Source: an uncultured Sulfolobales archaeon (lineage in GTDB: Archaea > Thermoproteota > Thermoprotei_A > Sulfolobales > Desulfurococcaceae). Taken from it: a stretch of 5,783 bases of DNA. Made by a program: the position numbers and the translations under genes. This document shows positions 5,216 to 5,783 of the stretch, in pieces (within the stretch, counting starts at the first letter, position 1; every line of letters begins with the position of its first letter). The notes under the pieces are model-generated. The model was not told the DNA's origin, searched no databases, and saw only the letters and a program-made list of their open reading frames with translations. The stretch is taken from contig CALKYD010000145.1 of the NCBI GenBank assembly GCA_938003605.1, forward strand, positions 1-5,783, read 5' to 3'.

Positions 5216-5783
5216 AGAATGTTAACCTTCCACCTTCGGGGAGCGCGAACTCGATCTTGCATGGTATTGCCGTAGCATACTCCAGTAATGCTTCGTCAGC
5301 TGCCTGTGACGCCACAGCTATATCTGATAGATAGTCAATAGAGTAAGAGGACTTCTCTTCACTATCCGCTGAAAACTCCAGTAACATGCCTCTTTCCTCA
5401 GAGAGCTCCAGCTCTGCCTCTCCAAGATCGCTTGCTGTCCTAGCAATAAGCGTTTTCTCGCCTGGCTTAGCTATGAACTCTATGGCATCCCCGATGACTT
5501 CAAGCTCACTCACTACATCCCTAAATAAAGCGCTAACCATCCTAGCCCTCGCCTTAAACTGTATGTTGAGTTCAGGCACTTGCTCAACTAACGGCTGTAT
5601 TGATGGAAGTATAAACTTCCTGACTCCCCTACCCACGAACGCTATTGCAAGCCTCCCGCTATCCGCTATGCTTAGCTCAAGCCTATCGCTCTTAGTGGAT
5701 CTCTTGAGGACCTTGCTTAGATCGCTTAAGTTCACGCCAACTATTACCTCTCCATTGATTTCAAATTCTTCAAAGCCTGTGTG
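5193..5783 (-). CDS. pcn: DNA polymerase sliding clamp PCNA (5' end outside window)
   Basis: 196 residues are visible; the frame is open to the window edge, so the first 50 or so residues of the usual 245-250 are missing. An internal GTG at 5735 is not the start. PCNA encircles DNA and tethers polymerase, FEN1, ligase and other PIP-box proteins. Seen: GFEEFEINGEVIVGVNLSDLSKVLKRS, of which GVNLSDLSKVLKR is the classic clamp segment; the interdomain connector near PSIQPLVEQVPELN; SYSIDYLSDI, and the C-terminal APRTE tail after GGRLTFYV, where the C-terminal binding pocket lies. Crenarchaea make two or three PCNA paralogues that form heterotrimers; by position next to priS this would correspond to PCNA2 of Sulfolobus, but the paralogue cannot be fixed from a partial sequence. 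Its end overlaps priS by 23 nt. Confidence 0.95.
   Translation of the reverse strand, partial: HTGFEEFEINGEVIVGVNLSDLSKVLKRSTKSDRLELSIADSGRLAIAFVGRGVRKFILPSIQPLVEQVPELNIQFKARARMVSALFRDVVSELEVIGDAIEFIAKPGEKTLIARTASDLGEAELELSEERGMLLEFSADSEEKSSYSIDYLSDIAVASQAADEALLEYATAIPCKIEFALPEGGRLTFYVAPRTE

Noticed and set aside
5193..5735. PCNA starting at the GTG at 5735
   Set aside because: The frame continues open upstream to the window edge with conserved clamp sequence (GFEEFEINGEVIVG), so the gene begins outside the window.

Overview
The window reads as a piece of a crenarchaeal (Thermoproteota) chromosome, most likely from a hyperthermophile near the Desulfurococcales or Sulfolobales; the exact order is an inference. 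The right-hand 3.7 kb is a minus-strand run in the order PCNA, PriS, Gins15, L44e, S27e, aIF2-alpha, Nop10. This joins replication-fork genes to ribosome and translation genes and matches the layout I recall around priS in Sulfolobus. Starts are mostly TTG or GTG, with GGTGA-type Shine-Dalgarno sequences, as expected for archaea.

Layout. Positions 5783-5193 hold the PCNA gene, whose 5' end lies outside the window. priS overlaps it by 23 nt and gins15 overlaps priS by 11 nt. After 13 nt come rpl44e, rps27e (1 nt gap), aIF2-alpha (17 nt gap) and a small nop10 gene overlapping the aIF2-alpha stop. The tight packing suggests one transcript. Its products would supply the sliding clamp, primase catalytic subunit and a GINS subunit for the fork, two zinc-ribbon ribosomal proteins, a subunit of the initiator-tRNA delivery factor, and a core protein of the H/ACA pseudouridylation complex.

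Positions 1205-2049 (about 845 bp) hold no convincing gene. They contain a perfect 27-bp inverted repeat about 200 bp across, a second 14-bp inverted repeat, recurrent ACTGGGGG motifs, several hairpins and several TATA-like boxes. It looks like an accessory island, perhaps the remains of a mobile element or a set of unrecognised structured RNAs. Which of these it is cannot be settled from the sequence alone.

Positions 1204-1, also minus strand, carry the first 401 codons of a secreted or membrane-anchored type I phosphodiesterase/nucleotide pyrophosphatase-like protein of the alkaline phosphatase superfamily. It has a TTG start, its own TATA box and a signal-like N-terminus; its 3' end is outside the window.

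The two items most worth a second look are the inverted-repeat island and an asparagine in PriS at the place of the near-invariant NTP-binding histidine.
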